A program made the translations under genes and the position numbers. From Chryseobacterium sp. H1D6B (GTDB lineage: Bacteria > Bacteroidota > Bacteroidia > Flavobacteriales > Weeksellaceae), in contig NZ_JARXVJ010000001.1 in assembly GCF_029892445.1 (NCBI RefSeq), positions 3,596,001 through 3,660,000 of the forward strand: a stretch of DNA of 64,000 nucleotides. Direction: 5' to 3'. The notes beneath the pieces were generated by a model. That model had not been told where the DNA came from and made no database searches. It was given only the letters and a program-made list of their open reading frames with translations. Shown here in pieces: positions 24,732 to 33,442 of this stretch (position 1 is the first letter of the stretch; every line of letters starts with the position of its first letter).

Positions 24732-25916
24732 TTATTTTCTTACAAAATTTGCAACGTCTTCTTCGGAAACACTGTTTCCACCAAGAATAATTAATCTTTC
24801 CACTACATTTCTCAATTCTCTGATATTTCCAGTCCAGGAAAGAGCCTCTAATGCTTTTACCGCTTTATCATCAAATTTCTTCACAGCAGTTCCGTGTTCA
24901 TCAGCAATAATTCCTGAAAAATGATCTACCAGTAATTTAATATCTTCTTTTCTCTCATCCAACGGCGGAACATAGATTTCAATAACAGAAAGCCTGTGAT
25001 AAAGGTCTTCTCTAAATTTCCCTTCTTCAATCTCTTTCTGCATGTTTTTATTTGTTGCGGCAAGAACTCTTACATCAACTTTGATCTCTTTATCACTTCC
25101 TACCGGAGAAACTTTGCTCTCCTGAAGTGCTCTTAACACTTTAGCCTGAGCAATAAGGCTCATATCTCCAATCTCATCTAAGAAAATAGTACCTCCTGTA
25201 GCCTGTTCAAATTTTCCCTGCTTATCCTTAATAGCACCTGTAAAAGATCCCTTTACGTGTCCAAAAAGTTCAGATTCTATAAGTTCAGAAGGAATTGCAG
25301 CACAGTTCACTTCGATCATCGGGCCTCTTGCGCGTTCACTTTGGTTATGAATAGCGTGGGCTACCAGTTCTTTTCCTGCTCCATTCGGCCCTGTAATTAA
25401 GACCCTCGCATCAGAAACTGCCACTTTTTCAATCATATCTTGGATCTTCTTCAATCCAGCAGATTCACCGATCATCTGGTATTTCTTATTTACCTTCTTT
25501 TTCAGTGTTTTATTTTCTGTCTGAAGACTTTTGTTTTCTTTCTTCAAACTTTCTTTAGCCAAAGCATTTTTTACGCTTGTTATCAAACGGTTAATGTCAA
25601 TAGGCTTTGAAATAAAGTCATAAGCACCATCTCTTAAGCAGGATACAGCAGAATCTATATCTGCATGTCCTGATATCATAATGAAAGTGGTCTCTGGCTT
25701 TAATGCTAAACTTTGTTTTAACAGTTCAGTACCAGAAACTTTTGGCATTTTAATATCTGAAATTACTAAGGCGAAGTCTTCTTTTTCAATTAGTTTATAG
25801 CCTTCAAGACCATCTTCTGCAATTACAAATTCGTAATCACTAAGTTCGTCAGAAAGTATGCTTTGAAGTACTCCGGAAATTGCTTTTTCGTCTTCTACAA
25901 TAAGGATTTTTTGCAT
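24732..25916 (-). CDS. sigma-54 activator/response regulator lacking DNA-binding domain
   Basis: The 394-residue protein has an N-terminal receiver domain (phospho-acceptor Asp54 in LVISDIKMP) and an NtrC-type AAA+ domain: Walker A GPNGAGKE, sigma-54 contact loop GSFTGA (a variant of GAFTGA), Walker B TIFLDEIGDM and the R-finger region. It ends at the small helical subdomain (NIRELRNVVERL... EEDVANFVRK), without the Fis-type helix-turn-helix seen in most NtrC proteins (about 450-470 residues). It may therefore activate from solution or use a partner. No sensor kinase is adjacent. The -7 box ends five bases before its ATG. Confidence 0.9.
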   Translation of the reverse strand: MQKILIVEDEKAISGVLQSILSDELSDYEFVIAEDGLEGYKLIEKEDFALVISDIKMPKVSGTELLKQSLALKPETTFIMISGHADIDSAVSCLRDGAYDFISKPIDINRLITSVKNALAKESLKKENKSLQTENKTLKKKVNKKYQMIGESAGLKKIQDMIEKVAVSDARVLITGPNGAGKELVAHAIHNQSERARGPMIEVNCAAIPSELIESELFGHVKGSFTGAIKDKQGKFEQATGGTIFLDEIGDMSLIAQAKVLRALQESKVSPVGSDKEIKVDVRVLAATNKNMQKEIEEGKFREDLYHRLSVIEIYVPPLDERKEDIKLLVDHFSGIIADEHGTAVKKFDDKAVKALEALSWTGNIRELRNVVERLIILGGNSVSEEDVANFVRK

Positions 25917-25921
25917 AGTTG

Positions 25922-25954
25922 CAAATTTAGAATTTTTGATTGAATTACTAGCAA
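25922..25954 (-). promoter_or_regulatory. promoter abutting sigma-54 activator start
   Basis: Minus strand: TTG (25954-25952), 22-base spacer, TAAATTTG (25929-25922), five bases, ATG at 25916. The predicted start of transcription is at or beside the ATG. Confidence 0.55.
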
Positions 25955-25973
25955 AAACTATACCTAAAATGTT

Positions 25974-26636
25974 CTATCTTGAGTAATCTCTTTTTCCGAA
26001 AATTGCAGATCCAACTCTCACAGAATTGGCACCACACTCAACGGCGATAGGAAAATCATCGCTCATCCCCATGGATAGGGTATCTAGCTTTTTAAGTTGA
26101 TGCAATGCGTCAAAAAGATTTTTTAAAATTAGAAATTCTTTTCTGATCTGCTTTTCATCTTCCGTAAATGTTGCCATCCCCATCAATCCTGTAATTTGTA
26201 TGTTTGGAAAATCTCCGTTAAGATATTGGTTAAACAGATCCTCAGCCTCAGAAATTTCAAAACCAAATTTGCTCTCTTCCTCAGCAATTTTCACTTGAAG
26301 CAGTACTTTAATTGTACGGTTGTATTTCGCTGCTTCTTTATTGATTTCTGATAATAATTTTTCTGAATCTACACTTTGGATCGTATCAATAAATGCGGCA
26401 ATATATTTTACCTTATTGGTCTGCAGGTGACCGATTAAATGCCACTGGATGTCCTCTGGTAGAAGTGGCTGTTTTTCTAATAATTCCTGTACTTTATTTT
26501 CTCCAAAAACTCTTTGGCCGAGATCATAAACCTTTTGGATCTCTGAAACAGGATGTGTTTTTGAAACGGCTACCAGCTGAACATGTTCAGGAAGCTGTTT
26601 TTTTATATTGATATAGTTTTCTTTAATAGTATCCAT
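25974..26636 (-). CDS. YggS/PLPBP family PLP-binding protein
   Basis: The 220-residue protein is the single-domain alanine-racemase-fold PLP protein (YggS, PROSC, PLPBP), which helps control pyridoxal phosphate levels and shows no racemase activity. The PLP lysine is Lys26 in LVAVSKTHP; HLIGHLQTNK and the C-terminal SMGMSDDFPIAVECGANSVRVGSAIFG are diagnostic. It precedes the sigma-54 activator on the same strand with 57 bases between. A weaker -7 box (GAAATTTG) ends five bases before its ATG. Confidence 0.95.
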   Translation of the reverse strand: MDTIKENYINIKKQLPEHVQLVAVSKTHPVSEIQKVYDLGQRVFGENKVQELLEKQPLLPEDIQWHLIGHLQTNKVKYIAAFIDTIQSVDSEKLLSEINKEAAKYNRTIKVLLQVKIAEEESKFGFEISEAEDLFNQYLNGDFPNIQITGLMGMATFTEDEKQIRKEFLILKNLFDALHQLKKLDTLSMGMSDDFPIAVECGANSVRVGSAIFGKRDYSR

Positions 26637-26724
26637 AACTGCAAATTTCTTGATTTTAAAAGCAAAAAACGAATGATTTCTAAAATTTCAAACAAATTTC
26701 ATTAAAAAATCTTTACTTGTTTTA

Positions 26725-26757
26725 TTGAGAGTGGAGCAGGGAGTAATGAAGAATCTC
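26725..26757. repeat. fragment of interspersed repeat
   Basis: GAGTGGAG...AATGAAGAATCTCAT resembles the right half of the element at 23003-23046. It lies in the short gap between the deacetylase and YggS. Confidence 0.35.
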
Positions 26758-26771
26758 ATCAGTTAAATGAA

Positions 26772-27638
26772 TTAATTCAGTACTCCGTTGATCTGAGGAT
26801 AGTCAGACAATTTTTTAAAAACGAATCTGTTTGTTTTCTGAAGTTTCTCAATAAATAGATCCAACTCTCTGATTGAATCTTCATCTGTCAGGTATTGATC
26901 ATGGGTAAGAAAAACAAGGTGTCTTGATGTTTTTTCTAGATCATTGAAAAATATACTGTCCACTTTTTTCAGCATGGCTTCGTGATTTCCTTTTAGTCCC
27001 ATTTTATTGGTAGGTCTCCATTCCAGATCCCATCCCACTATTTTGTAGCCGGCTTTTTTTAAGCTGTTGGCTGCCTCTGCAGAGCTTTTGATATCAGTAA
27101 CATTGATGTTGTTTAATCTCCAGATATTTCTGCCTGGAGTTCTTGCAATTTTATCGGTCAGTTTTAAAGTGTCTCTTGCGATATTAAAATCACGGACTAC
27201 CGCCGCTGAATTTTTATAAAAATCAGTGTATTTATTATGAGCATGGCTGAAACTGTGATTCGCCAGCTCAACAAGATGGTCATTTTTTAAAAGTTCGAAA
27301 TCTTCTTTCTGCTTTGTACTTCCGAATGTATGTTTTCCTACAAGAAAAGCGGTAGCACAGACATTTCTTTTATGAAGAATTTTTAATAGATTTTCAGTAC
27401 CTCGGTTGGGACCGTCATCGAAAGTAAGGTAGATGACTCTTTTGTCTGATGAAACATCTTCATCATCTATTTTGGGGACTGTTTTTGCGACGGGATGGTA
27501 TTCAGAGATCATCTTTTCAGCTTCTTTCTGATCATTTTTCTGATTACAACTGTGAAATAAAAGTGAAGCTGCACTCACCAATGCAAACATCCCAAGAAAA
27601 GTCTTGTTTTTAGACTTTTCCGCAAAAAAGTTTTTCAT
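26772..27638 (-). CDS. polysaccharide deacetylase lipoprotein (NodB domain)
   Basis: The 288-residue protein starts with a cytoplasmic-charged stretch and a hydrophobic segment ending LLFHSC (Cys31), a likely lipobox. The NodB domain shows motif 1 TFDDGPN (Asp74/Asp75) and motif 2 ELANHSFSHAH, the metal histidines of CE4 esterases that remove N-acetyl groups from peptidoglycan or related glycans. Location is probably at the periplasmic face. It follows DUF72 downstream on the same strand with a 110-base gap. Confidence 0.87.
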   Translation of the reverse strand: MKNFFAEKSKNKTFLGMFALVSAASLLFHSCNQKNDQKEAEKMISEYHPVAKTVPKIDDEDVSSDKRVIYLTFDDGPNRGTENLLKILHKRNVCATAFLVGKHTFGSTKQKEDFELLKNDHLVELANHSFSHAHNKYTDFYKNSAAVVRDFNIARDTLKLTDKIARTPGRNIWRLNNINVTDIKSSAEAANSLKKAGYKIVGWDLEWRPTNKMGLKGNHEAMLKKVDSIFFNDLEKTSRHLVFLTHDQYLTDEDSIRELDLFIEKLQKTNRFVFKKLSDYPQINGVLN

Positions 27639-27748
27639 AAAGTTAGGGGAAATTAATTGTTAAAAATCGTTAAATTTTATGAAATAATGTTAACAAATTA
27701 CATGCCAACTTTAGTTAAATTTTTGCTTATTATGTTGATGTTAATAAC

Positions 27749-28495
27749 TTATTTATCTTGGTTTTCCTTTTCTAGGATTTTCTTTAAATACAAAGAATTT
27801 TTGATTGCCGCAGTTCCCCAAGTGTTATTAAAAAATATAAAAGAAATACATTGCGGTTTTTGTATTTTTTCAGCCAAATCATTGAGAAATTCTTCAGAGT
27901 ATTCTGATTTGTAAAGGATTGGTTTTCCATGAAGTCTGTAATATAAAACTTCTTGATTATTAATGACTACCTCTTCGGGAAGGTTTCCAGGAAAGCTGAC
28001 TCCTGAGAAAATAATGTTTTTCTTTTTTAATATTTCAAAAACTTCTTCGGTCCACCAAGATTCGTGACGAAATTCTATCACGTTTAAAAAGTTGAAATCG
28101 AGATTACTTAAAATGAGATCAATATTTTCTTTTGAGTATTTAAAGGAAGGCGGAAATTGGTATAAGAATCCGGCTAATTTTTCTTTTAAGTGCTGCTGGA
28201 TATGGCTGCAGAATTCTGAGATTTCATCTTTGCAGTCTATCAGCCTTTTTTCATGAGAAATTGTTTTGGGTATTTTAATGAAGAACTTAAAATCACCAGG
28301 TGTTTCAGCTGCCCATTTCAATAATGTTTTTGCAGTAGGTTTCCTATAAAACGTAGAATTGATCTCTACAGCATTGAACTGCCGCGAATATAAAGAAAGA
28401 AAGTCTTTACTTGGTGCGTTTTCAGGGTAAAGAGATCCCTTCCAGTCGTTATTGTAAAAACCCGAACATCCAATATAAAAACTTCCTTTTTTCAT
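27749..28495 (-). CDS. DUF72 domain protein
   Basis: The 248-residue protein is a DUF72 TIM-barrel (GCSGFYNNDWKGSLYPENAPSKDFLSLYSRQF in its first 40 residues, FSGVSFPG later, YYRLHGKP near the end). The family's chemistry is not established. Its ATG lies 7 bases after the copA stop, so it is probably transcribed with the copper ATPase, although I see no metal motif. A short hydrophobic plus-strand reading frame overlapping its 3' end looks like a shadow. Confidence 0.88.
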   Translation of the reverse strand: MKKGSFYIGCSGFYNNDWKGSLYPENAPSKDFLSLYSRQFNAVEINSTFYRKPTAKTLLKWAAETPGDFKFFIKIPKTISHEKRLIDCKDEISEFCSHIQQHLKEKLAGFLYQFPPSFKYSKENIDLILSNLDFNFLNVIEFRHESWWTEEVFEILKKKNIIFSGVSFPGNLPEEVVINNQEVLYYRLHGKPILYKSEYSEEFLNDLAEKIQKPQCISFIFFNNTWGTAAIKNSLYLKKILEKENQDK

Positions 28496-28502
28496 AACTT
28501 TT

Positions 28503-31358
28503 TTATTTTATATTCAAATTGACAGAATTGAGCCTTAATGAATTTAAAATCACCGATAAAGAACTGATACTCATAGCCGCTGCTGCAATCATCGGAGATA
28601 GTAGAATTCCGAAGAAAGGATACAATAATCCTGCCGCAATAGGAATTCCCAGCACATTATAAATAAAAGCAAAGAATAAATTTTCTTTAATATTTTTCAA
28701 CAGCTTTTCACTCAGTAATTTTGCTTTTGCTACTCCCATAATATCTCCTTGTAATAGAGTTATAGCAGCGCTTTCAATAGCGACATCAGTTCCGGTTCCC
28801 ATTGCAATTCCAATGTTAGATTGTGCTAAAGCAGGGGAGTCATTGATTCCGTCTCCAGTGACAGCAACGATTTTGCCTTCTTTCTGAAGCTTTTTCACTT
28901 CATTTAATTTATCTTGAGGCAGGCAGTTTGCTTTATAGTGTTTGATGCCTAATTGACCAGCAACAGCTTTTGCAGTATGTTCATTATCACCGGTCATCAT
29001 GATGATATCAATACCTTCCTCTATTAAAAGCTCAACTGCTCTTTTTGAACTTTCTTTGATTTTATCTGTAAAACTGATAAACCCTAAAACGGTTTTACCC
29101 TGAGCGATATAAGATATAGTATGTGCTTTTGACTGTATTGTGGCCGCTTTTTGTTTTAAATTCTCTGGGATAGATAGTTTATAGGTGTCTAACAAGTTTT
29201 CATTTCCTAGATAAACTGTTTTTCCATTTATATTTCCTTTCACTCCTTTTCCTGTAATATTTTCAAAACTGTCTACCTGCTCTGGAGAAATATTTTCACT
29301 TTTTGCCCTTTTAATTACAGCACTAGATAAGGGATGTTCTGAATTTTGATTTAATGAAAAAGCTAATTTCAACAGCTGATTCTGATCTCCGTTATCCACC
29401 GTTTCTATATGCTCTAAAGAAGGTTTTCCTTCTGTTAATGTTCCTGTTTTATCGGTAATTAAAACGTTTACTTTATTCATTTGTTCAAGTGCTTCTGCAT
29501 TCTTTATCAAAATCCCGCTTTTGGCTCCTTTTCCGATTCCTACCATTAAAGACATAGGAGTGGCAAGTCCGAGCGCACATGGGCAGGCAACGATAAGAAC
29601 GGCAACTGCATTCACGAAAGCGAATAATGTTCTTTTTCCTTCAGGGCCGAAAAACTGCCATAAAACAAAAGTAAGAACAGCTATTAAAATTACTGTCGGA
29701 ACAAATATTTTTGCTACTTTATCTGTTAGTTTCTGAATGGGAGCTCTGCTTCGGCTTGCTTCGTTCACCATTTTTATGATCTGTGAAAGAAGTGTTTCAT
29801 CGCCCACTTTTTCAGCTTTCATAATGAAAACCTGATTTCCATTAATGGTTCCCGAAGAGACTTTATCATCAATACCTTTCTCAACAGGGATCGGCTCCCC
29901 TGTGATCATACTTTCATTAATAATTGAATTTCCTTCTGTGATTTTTCCGTCGACAGGAATTTTTTCACCTGGTTTTACTTTTAAAGAATCTCCAATTTTA
30001 ACCCGTGAAAGCAACACCTTCTTTTCTTCTCCATTTACCATAAGATTGGCTTCATCAGGAGAAAGATTCATTAATTCTCTTATAGCGTTTCCTGTTCTTT
30101 TATGAGCTGCAGCTTCCATTAACTGGCCTAAAATTACCAATGTCAGGATCACACAGACTGCTTCAAAATAAAGCGGAATTTCATGATTATGACCTCGGAT
30201 TTCATGGGGAATAATATCTGGGAAAGTTAATGCAACGATGCTGAAAATAAATGCGGCTGCAACTCCAAGAGCGATTAAGCTGAACATGTTTAAATTCCAT
30301 GTTTTAAATGAAATCCAGCCTCTTTTCATTAAGAACCAGCTGGTGTAAAATAATACAGGAATGGTTAATAAAAGTTCAATAACTCCCTGAATCTGATGAG
30401 AAAAGGGGAAATTAATAAACATTCCGCCCATCGAAAGAATGAAAACAGGAATGGTAAAACCTAAGGAAATAAGAAATTTCTTTTTTAAGATAGTATAGGT
30501 TTCATCTTCGTCACTCCCGCCGCTGTCTGGTATCCTTACTAAATCCATTCCGCAGATGGGGCAGCTTCCCGGTTCATCCTGAATAATTTTAGGGTGCATC
30601 GGACAGGTATATTTTGCAGTTTTCTTTTCAGGGTATTTTACTAAGTCCATCCCGCAGACAGGACATCCCACGTTGCTGTCATAAGTTTTATTTCCTTCAC
30701 AATACATCGGGCAGTAATATTTTCCTGCCATTTCATCCGTCACTGCAGGGGTTTCATGATGATGATTGTGGCCGTCTTCATGATTATGATGATGGGTATG
30801 CTGGGGAGCTGAGTTTTTAACCAAGTCCTCTGTGATTTCTTCTAAGTGCATATGGCAGACCGGACAGCTGCCTTTTTCTTCGTAGATTTTGTCGCTTTCA
30901 CAAAACATCGGACAGTAATATTTTCCAATATTATCTTTGAAGTTTTCAGGTAAGTTTGTGGAAGAATAAGTGGCTTTATGATTGGGGTCTTTGGCGTGCT
31001 TTTCTTCAATAGGAACTAAGTACATATTACATACAGGGCATCTTTCGCCTTGTTTAAAATATACTTTTTCACCCTCACATTCCATCGGGCAGTAATATAC
31101 GGATGATGGAGAGACACGGTCCTGCGGTTTTGTAAAAGGTTTTTCCGGAGTATTGGGGTTTTCTAATCTGTATTTCGAGTTTTCCCCAAATGCTTCATTA
31201 AGAATGCTGAGACTGACCTCTTTATCTGAATAAATAGTGGCAGTACTGTTTTCCAGATTAATATCTGCCTTAATACCTTCAATACTGTTCAGCTTTTCTG
31301 ATATTTTCTTCTGACAGCCTGAGCAGGTCATTCCGGTTATTTTATATTGTTGTTCCAT
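28503..31358 (-). CDS. copA: copper-exporting P1B-type ATPase with four extra metal-binding repeats
   Basis: In the 951-residue form beginning MEQQYKITG, an HMA domain (GMTCSGC, Cys12/Cys15) is followed by four Cys-rich repeats at about 88-115, 147-173, 214-240 and 251-277, each with CPM..C and a CPxCxM core (heavy-metal-binding domain type), plus a His cluster at about 186-203. Then comes a P1B ATPase with the metal-site CPC (VACPCALG), phosphorylation motif DKTGTLTEG, SEHPL and GDGIND. CPC indicates Cu(I)/Ag(I) export. I chose the ATG at 31358 because the seven upstream residues add nothing to the HMA fold. An HMA-AraC regulator lies upstream and DUF72 follows 7 bases later. Confidence 0.94.
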   Translation of the reverse strand: MEQQYKITGMTCSGCQKKISEKLNSIEGIKADINLENSTATIYSDKEVSLSILNEAFGENSKYRLENPNTPEKPFTKPQDRVSPSSVYYCPMECEGEKVYFKQGERCPVCNMYLVPIEEKHAKDPNHKATYSSTNLPENFKDNIGKYYCPMFCESDKIYEEKGSCPVCHMHLEEITEDLVKNSAPQHTHHHNHEDGHNHHHETPAVTDEMAGKYYCPMYCEGNKTYDSNVGCPVCGMDLVKYPEKKTAKYTCPMHPKIIQDEPGSCPICGMDLVRIPDSGGSDEDETYTILKKKFLISLGFTIPVFILSMGGMFINFPFSHQIQGVIELLLTIPVLFYTSWFLMKRGWISFKTWNLNMFSLIALGVAAAFIFSIVALTFPDIIPHEIRGHNHEIPLYFEAVCVILTLVILGQLMEAAAHKRTGNAIRELMNLSPDEANLMVNGEEKKVLLSRVKIGDSLKVKPGEKIPVDGKITEGNSIINESMITGEPIPVEKGIDDKVSSGTINGNQVFIMKAEKVGDETLLSQIIKMVNEASRSRAPIQKLTDKVAKIFVPTVILIAVLTFVLWQFFGPEGKRTLFAFVNAVAVLIVACPCALGLATPMSLMVGIGKGAKSGILIKNAEALEQMNKVNVLITDKTGTLTEGKPSLEHIETVDNGDQNQLLKLAFSLNQNSEHPLSSAVIKRAKSENISPEQVDSFENITGKGVKGNINGKTVYLGNENLLDTYKLSIPENLKQKAATIQSKAHTISYIAQGKTVLGFISFTDKIKESSKRAVELLIEEGIDIIMMTGDNEHTAKAVAGQLGIKHYKANCLPQDKLNEVKKLQKEGKIVAVTGDGINDSPALAQSNIGIAMGTGTDVAIESAAITLLQGDIMGVAKAKLLSEKLLKNIKENLFFAFIYNVLGIPIAAGLLYPFFGILLSPMIAAAAMSISSLSVILNSLRLNSVNLNIK

Positions 31359-31448
31359 GATCCTAAATTTATAGTACAAAGTTCCAAAAAGGAAAGTGAT
31401 GTCTGTTATAAATTTAAGGATAATAGTTATAAAATTTAGAAGATGTGT

Positions 31449-31620
31449 TTGAGGTGTGGGAGAGAGTTGGAGATTTGGAGAGTTGGAGTGTTGGAGAGTG
31501 TTGGAAAGTTTAAGGATTTGAGAGCACAGTTTGTTGTAATATGGCAGAGCTTCTAAAACTCTAAAACTCTAAAACTCTCGCACTCTCAAACTCTAAAACA
31601 CTATAACTCTAATACTCTCA
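31449..31620. repeat. inverted arrays of short tandem repeats
   Basis: The left arm (31449-31520) is made of imperfect 7-9-base units such as TTGGAGAG; the right arm (31551-31620) of CTCTAAAA/CTCTCAAA units. The arms are roughly complementary, so a long imperfect hairpin can form. It fills most of the gap between copA and its putative regulator. Same layout as 11304-11363, different unit. Confidence 0.65.
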
Positions 31621-31634
31621 AGCCCGAAAATTTT

Positions 31635-32195
31635 TCAAACAAGATCCAAAGGTTTTCTGGTATGAACCTTCAGTTTTTTAAACTCAGTAGGAGTGAAGCC
31701 TGTACTGTTTCTGAATTGGGAAGAAAGATGCTGTACACTTTTGTATCCCAGCTTTCCAGCAATTTCTGTAAGATTGAATTCATTATATAAAAGAAGTTCT
31801 TTTACTTTCTCTATTTTTTGAAGAATGAAAAACTGTTCTAAGGTAATATTTTCATTCTGCGAAAATGTTTTTGAAAGAGAACTGTAATCTTTATAAAGAG
31901 CATCACTTAAAAATTCTGACAGCAAAAAGTTTTCATCGATATCAAGGCTTCCTATCTTTATAATGATTAAGTTTTTTATTTTTTCAATAAGCTGGTGAGC
32001 CGAATCTTTTATTCTTTCAAAACCTGTTTTTTCTAAACCTTTTTCAAGGGAAAGAAGGTCTTGATCCGAAATTTCAGACTCCGTTTCAATTTCGCCCAGG
32101 CTTATTGATTTCAGCTTTATCCCGGCGTCATTAAAAATATTTTCAACAGCAGAAATACATCTGCCGCAAACCATATTTTTTATGAAAATTTTCAT
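31635..32195 (-). CDS. HMA-AraC fusion regulator (probable metal sensor)
   Basis: The 186-residue protein has an N-terminal ferredoxin-like heavy-metal domain with MVCGRC (Cys10/Cys13), residues about 1-65, and a C-terminal AraC helix-turn-helix (NLTEIAGKLGYKSVQHLSSQFRNSTGFTPTEFKKL). There is no sugar-type AraC domain. Its place upstream of copA on the same strand suggests a copper- or metal-responsive regulator of that gene; this is inference. Its ATG overlaps the thioesterase stop by four bases (ATGA), so the two are translationally coupled. Confidence 0.82.
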   Translation of the reverse strand: MKIFIKNMVCGRCISAVENIFNDAGIKLKSISLGEIETESEISDQDLLSLEKGLEKTGFERIKDSAHQLIEKIKNLIIIKIGSLDIDENFLLSEFLSDALYKDYSSLSKTFSQNENITLEQFFILQKIEKVKELLLYNEFNLTEIAGKLGYKSVQHLSSQFRNSTGFTPTEFKKLKVHTRKPLDLV

Positions 32196-32587
32196 GACTG
32201 GCTGTTTAATCTGTCTATTACAAACTCAACCTGTGTTTTTCCGTGCGCTGCAGGATTTCCGTCTTCACCAAGATTGACCATTACAATTTTATCAACTGTA
32301 ATAATAGTCTGATGGGTCATCTTATTTCTTACTTCACACTTTAAAGTAATAGAGGTAGAGCCAAATGCAGATACTTCAATACCAATTTCCACAATATCTC
32401 CCTGTTTGGCAGAACTTACGAAATTGATCTCTGAAATAAATTTTGTAACAACTTTTGTATTTTCTAATTGAATAATGGCATAAAGTGCAGCTTCTTCATC
32501 AATCCACTGTAATAATCTTCCTCCGAAAAGTGAATGATTTGGATTTAAATCTTCAGGCTTTACCCATTTTCTTGTGTGGTAGTTCAT
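32192..32587 (-). CDS. acyl-CoA thioesterase (hotdog fold)
   Basis: The 131-residue protein is a YciA/BACH-type hotdog thioesterase: NHSLFGGRLLQWIDEEAALYA contains the conserved Asp/Glu of the active helix, and FVSSAKQGDIVEIGIEV the central strand. These enzymes hydrolyse acyl-CoA to free acid. I preferred the ATG at 32587 (MNYHTRKWV) over the one 21 bases upstream, since family members start near it. It overlaps the HMA-AraC gene by four bases; why a thioesterase should precede a metal regulator is not clear. Confidence 0.88.
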   Translation of the reverse strand: MNYHTRKWVKPEDLNPNHSLFGGRLLQWIDEEAALYAIIQLENTKVVTKFISEINFVSSAKQGDIVEIGIEVSAFGSTSITLKCEVRNKMTHQTIITVDKIVMVNLGEDGNPAAHGKTQVEFVIDRLNSQS

Positions 32588-32605
32588 ACTTGCAATTTTG
32601 AATGA

Positions 32606-32613
32606 CAAATTTA
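32606..32613 (-). promoter_or_regulatory. -7 box of thioesterase/HMA-AraC operon
   Basis: Minus-strand TAAATTTG ends 18 bases before the ATG at 32587. No exact TTG at the -33 distance. Confidence 0.4.
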
Positions 32614-32700
32614 GTGTTTAAAACTGGCTTAATAAAGAGAATTGGATTTACTTATTTAAAATGTATTATTTATTTTCTCAATGATTTCCTAGATCTATGG

Positions 32701-32740
32701 AATACCGAGCTTGTCCTTCGAGAGAAAGAAGAATCTCTTC
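32701..32740. repeat. weak interspersed-repeat fragment
   Basis: TTGTCCTTCGAGAG...GAAGAATCTC echoes the right half of the element at 23003-23046. Similarity is partial and may be chance. Confidence 0.25.
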
Positions 32741-32763
32741 TGAATTTATATGTTAAAAAAAAA

Positions 32764-32967
32764 TTATTCCTTATACTCTAAAATATCTCCGGGCTGGCAG
32801 TCTAAAGCTTTGCAGATAGCTTCAAGTGTACTAAAACGGACAGCCTTTGATTTACCCGTTTTTAAAATAGAAAGATTAGACAAAGTAAGATCTACTTTTT
32901 CTGAAAGTTCATTTAATGACATCTTTCTTTTTGCCATTATAATGTCTAAATTGATTATGATCGGCAT
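32764..32967 (-). CDS. small Cro/CI-type (XRE) HTH regulator
   Basis: The 67-residue protein is one helix-turn-helix domain of the YozG/HTH_26 type: MAKRKMSLNELSEKVDLTLSNLSILKTGK, then FSTLEAICKALDCQPGDILEY. These stand-alone regulators often sit beside a small membrane protein gene; none is visible here. It is transcribed toward the thioesterase, 176 bases away. The ATG at 32967 is used, although an internal Met (residue 11) is also possible. Confidence 0.85.
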   Translation of the reverse strand: MPIIINLDIIMAKRKMSLNELSEKVDLTLSNLSILKTGKSKAVRFSTLEAICKALDCQPGDILEYKE

Positions 32968-33442
32968 GGTATCTATATTATGTGATCAGTTTTTTAAATT
33001 ATCTTTTAATTTTTAACATTTGATGAAGATAAAAATGTCTGGTTCAATTTTGTATGAAATTATTCATAGAATGAAGATGGATGTATAAAATTTTCATGAG
33101 CTGAGTTCTAAATTAAAATTTTTAAGCTCCAAAGAATTAGCGAACAGGCACTTAAGAGCTAATAATTGTTATTTTTGAAATTATTTTTATGTTAAATAAA
33201 CTTTAAATTTAAAACAAATATCAATAAAAATTAATTAATAAACAATGAATATTTATTGATATTCAATTAATTTGATTTTTGTATTCAATTAGGGGTGATA
33301 AATAGTCATAAAAAAGCTTTGATTTGATGTTTTTAATTGTATCTTGCGATAGTTTATATTTGGAATCAATATTTGTTCATTAGTCTATGTTGTTTTTCTT
33401 TTATATACCGAATTTTTATTAATTTTTTAATTTTATTTAACA
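32968..33442. other. AT-rich intergenic region before RRM gene
   Basis: This 475-base gap has no gene that I can support. Its right end holds the RRM gene's probable promoter (33355-33362) and an AT-rich leader of about 75 bases that could respond to temperature, as in other cold-induced RNA-binding protein genes; that is only a suggestion. Confidence 0.5.
33355..33362 (+). promoter_or_regulatory. -7 box of RRM gene
   Basis: TATATTTG fits TAnnTTTG. A TTG lies 15 bases upstream (33337-33339), slightly short of the usual spacing. The ATG is 80 bases downstream, which would give a long leader. Confidence 0.4.

Noticed and set aside
27657..27914. 85-residue hydrophobic reading frame on the plus strand
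   Set aside because: It mostly overlaps the DUF72 gene in antisense and begins in low-complexity AT-rich DNA; likely a shadow.
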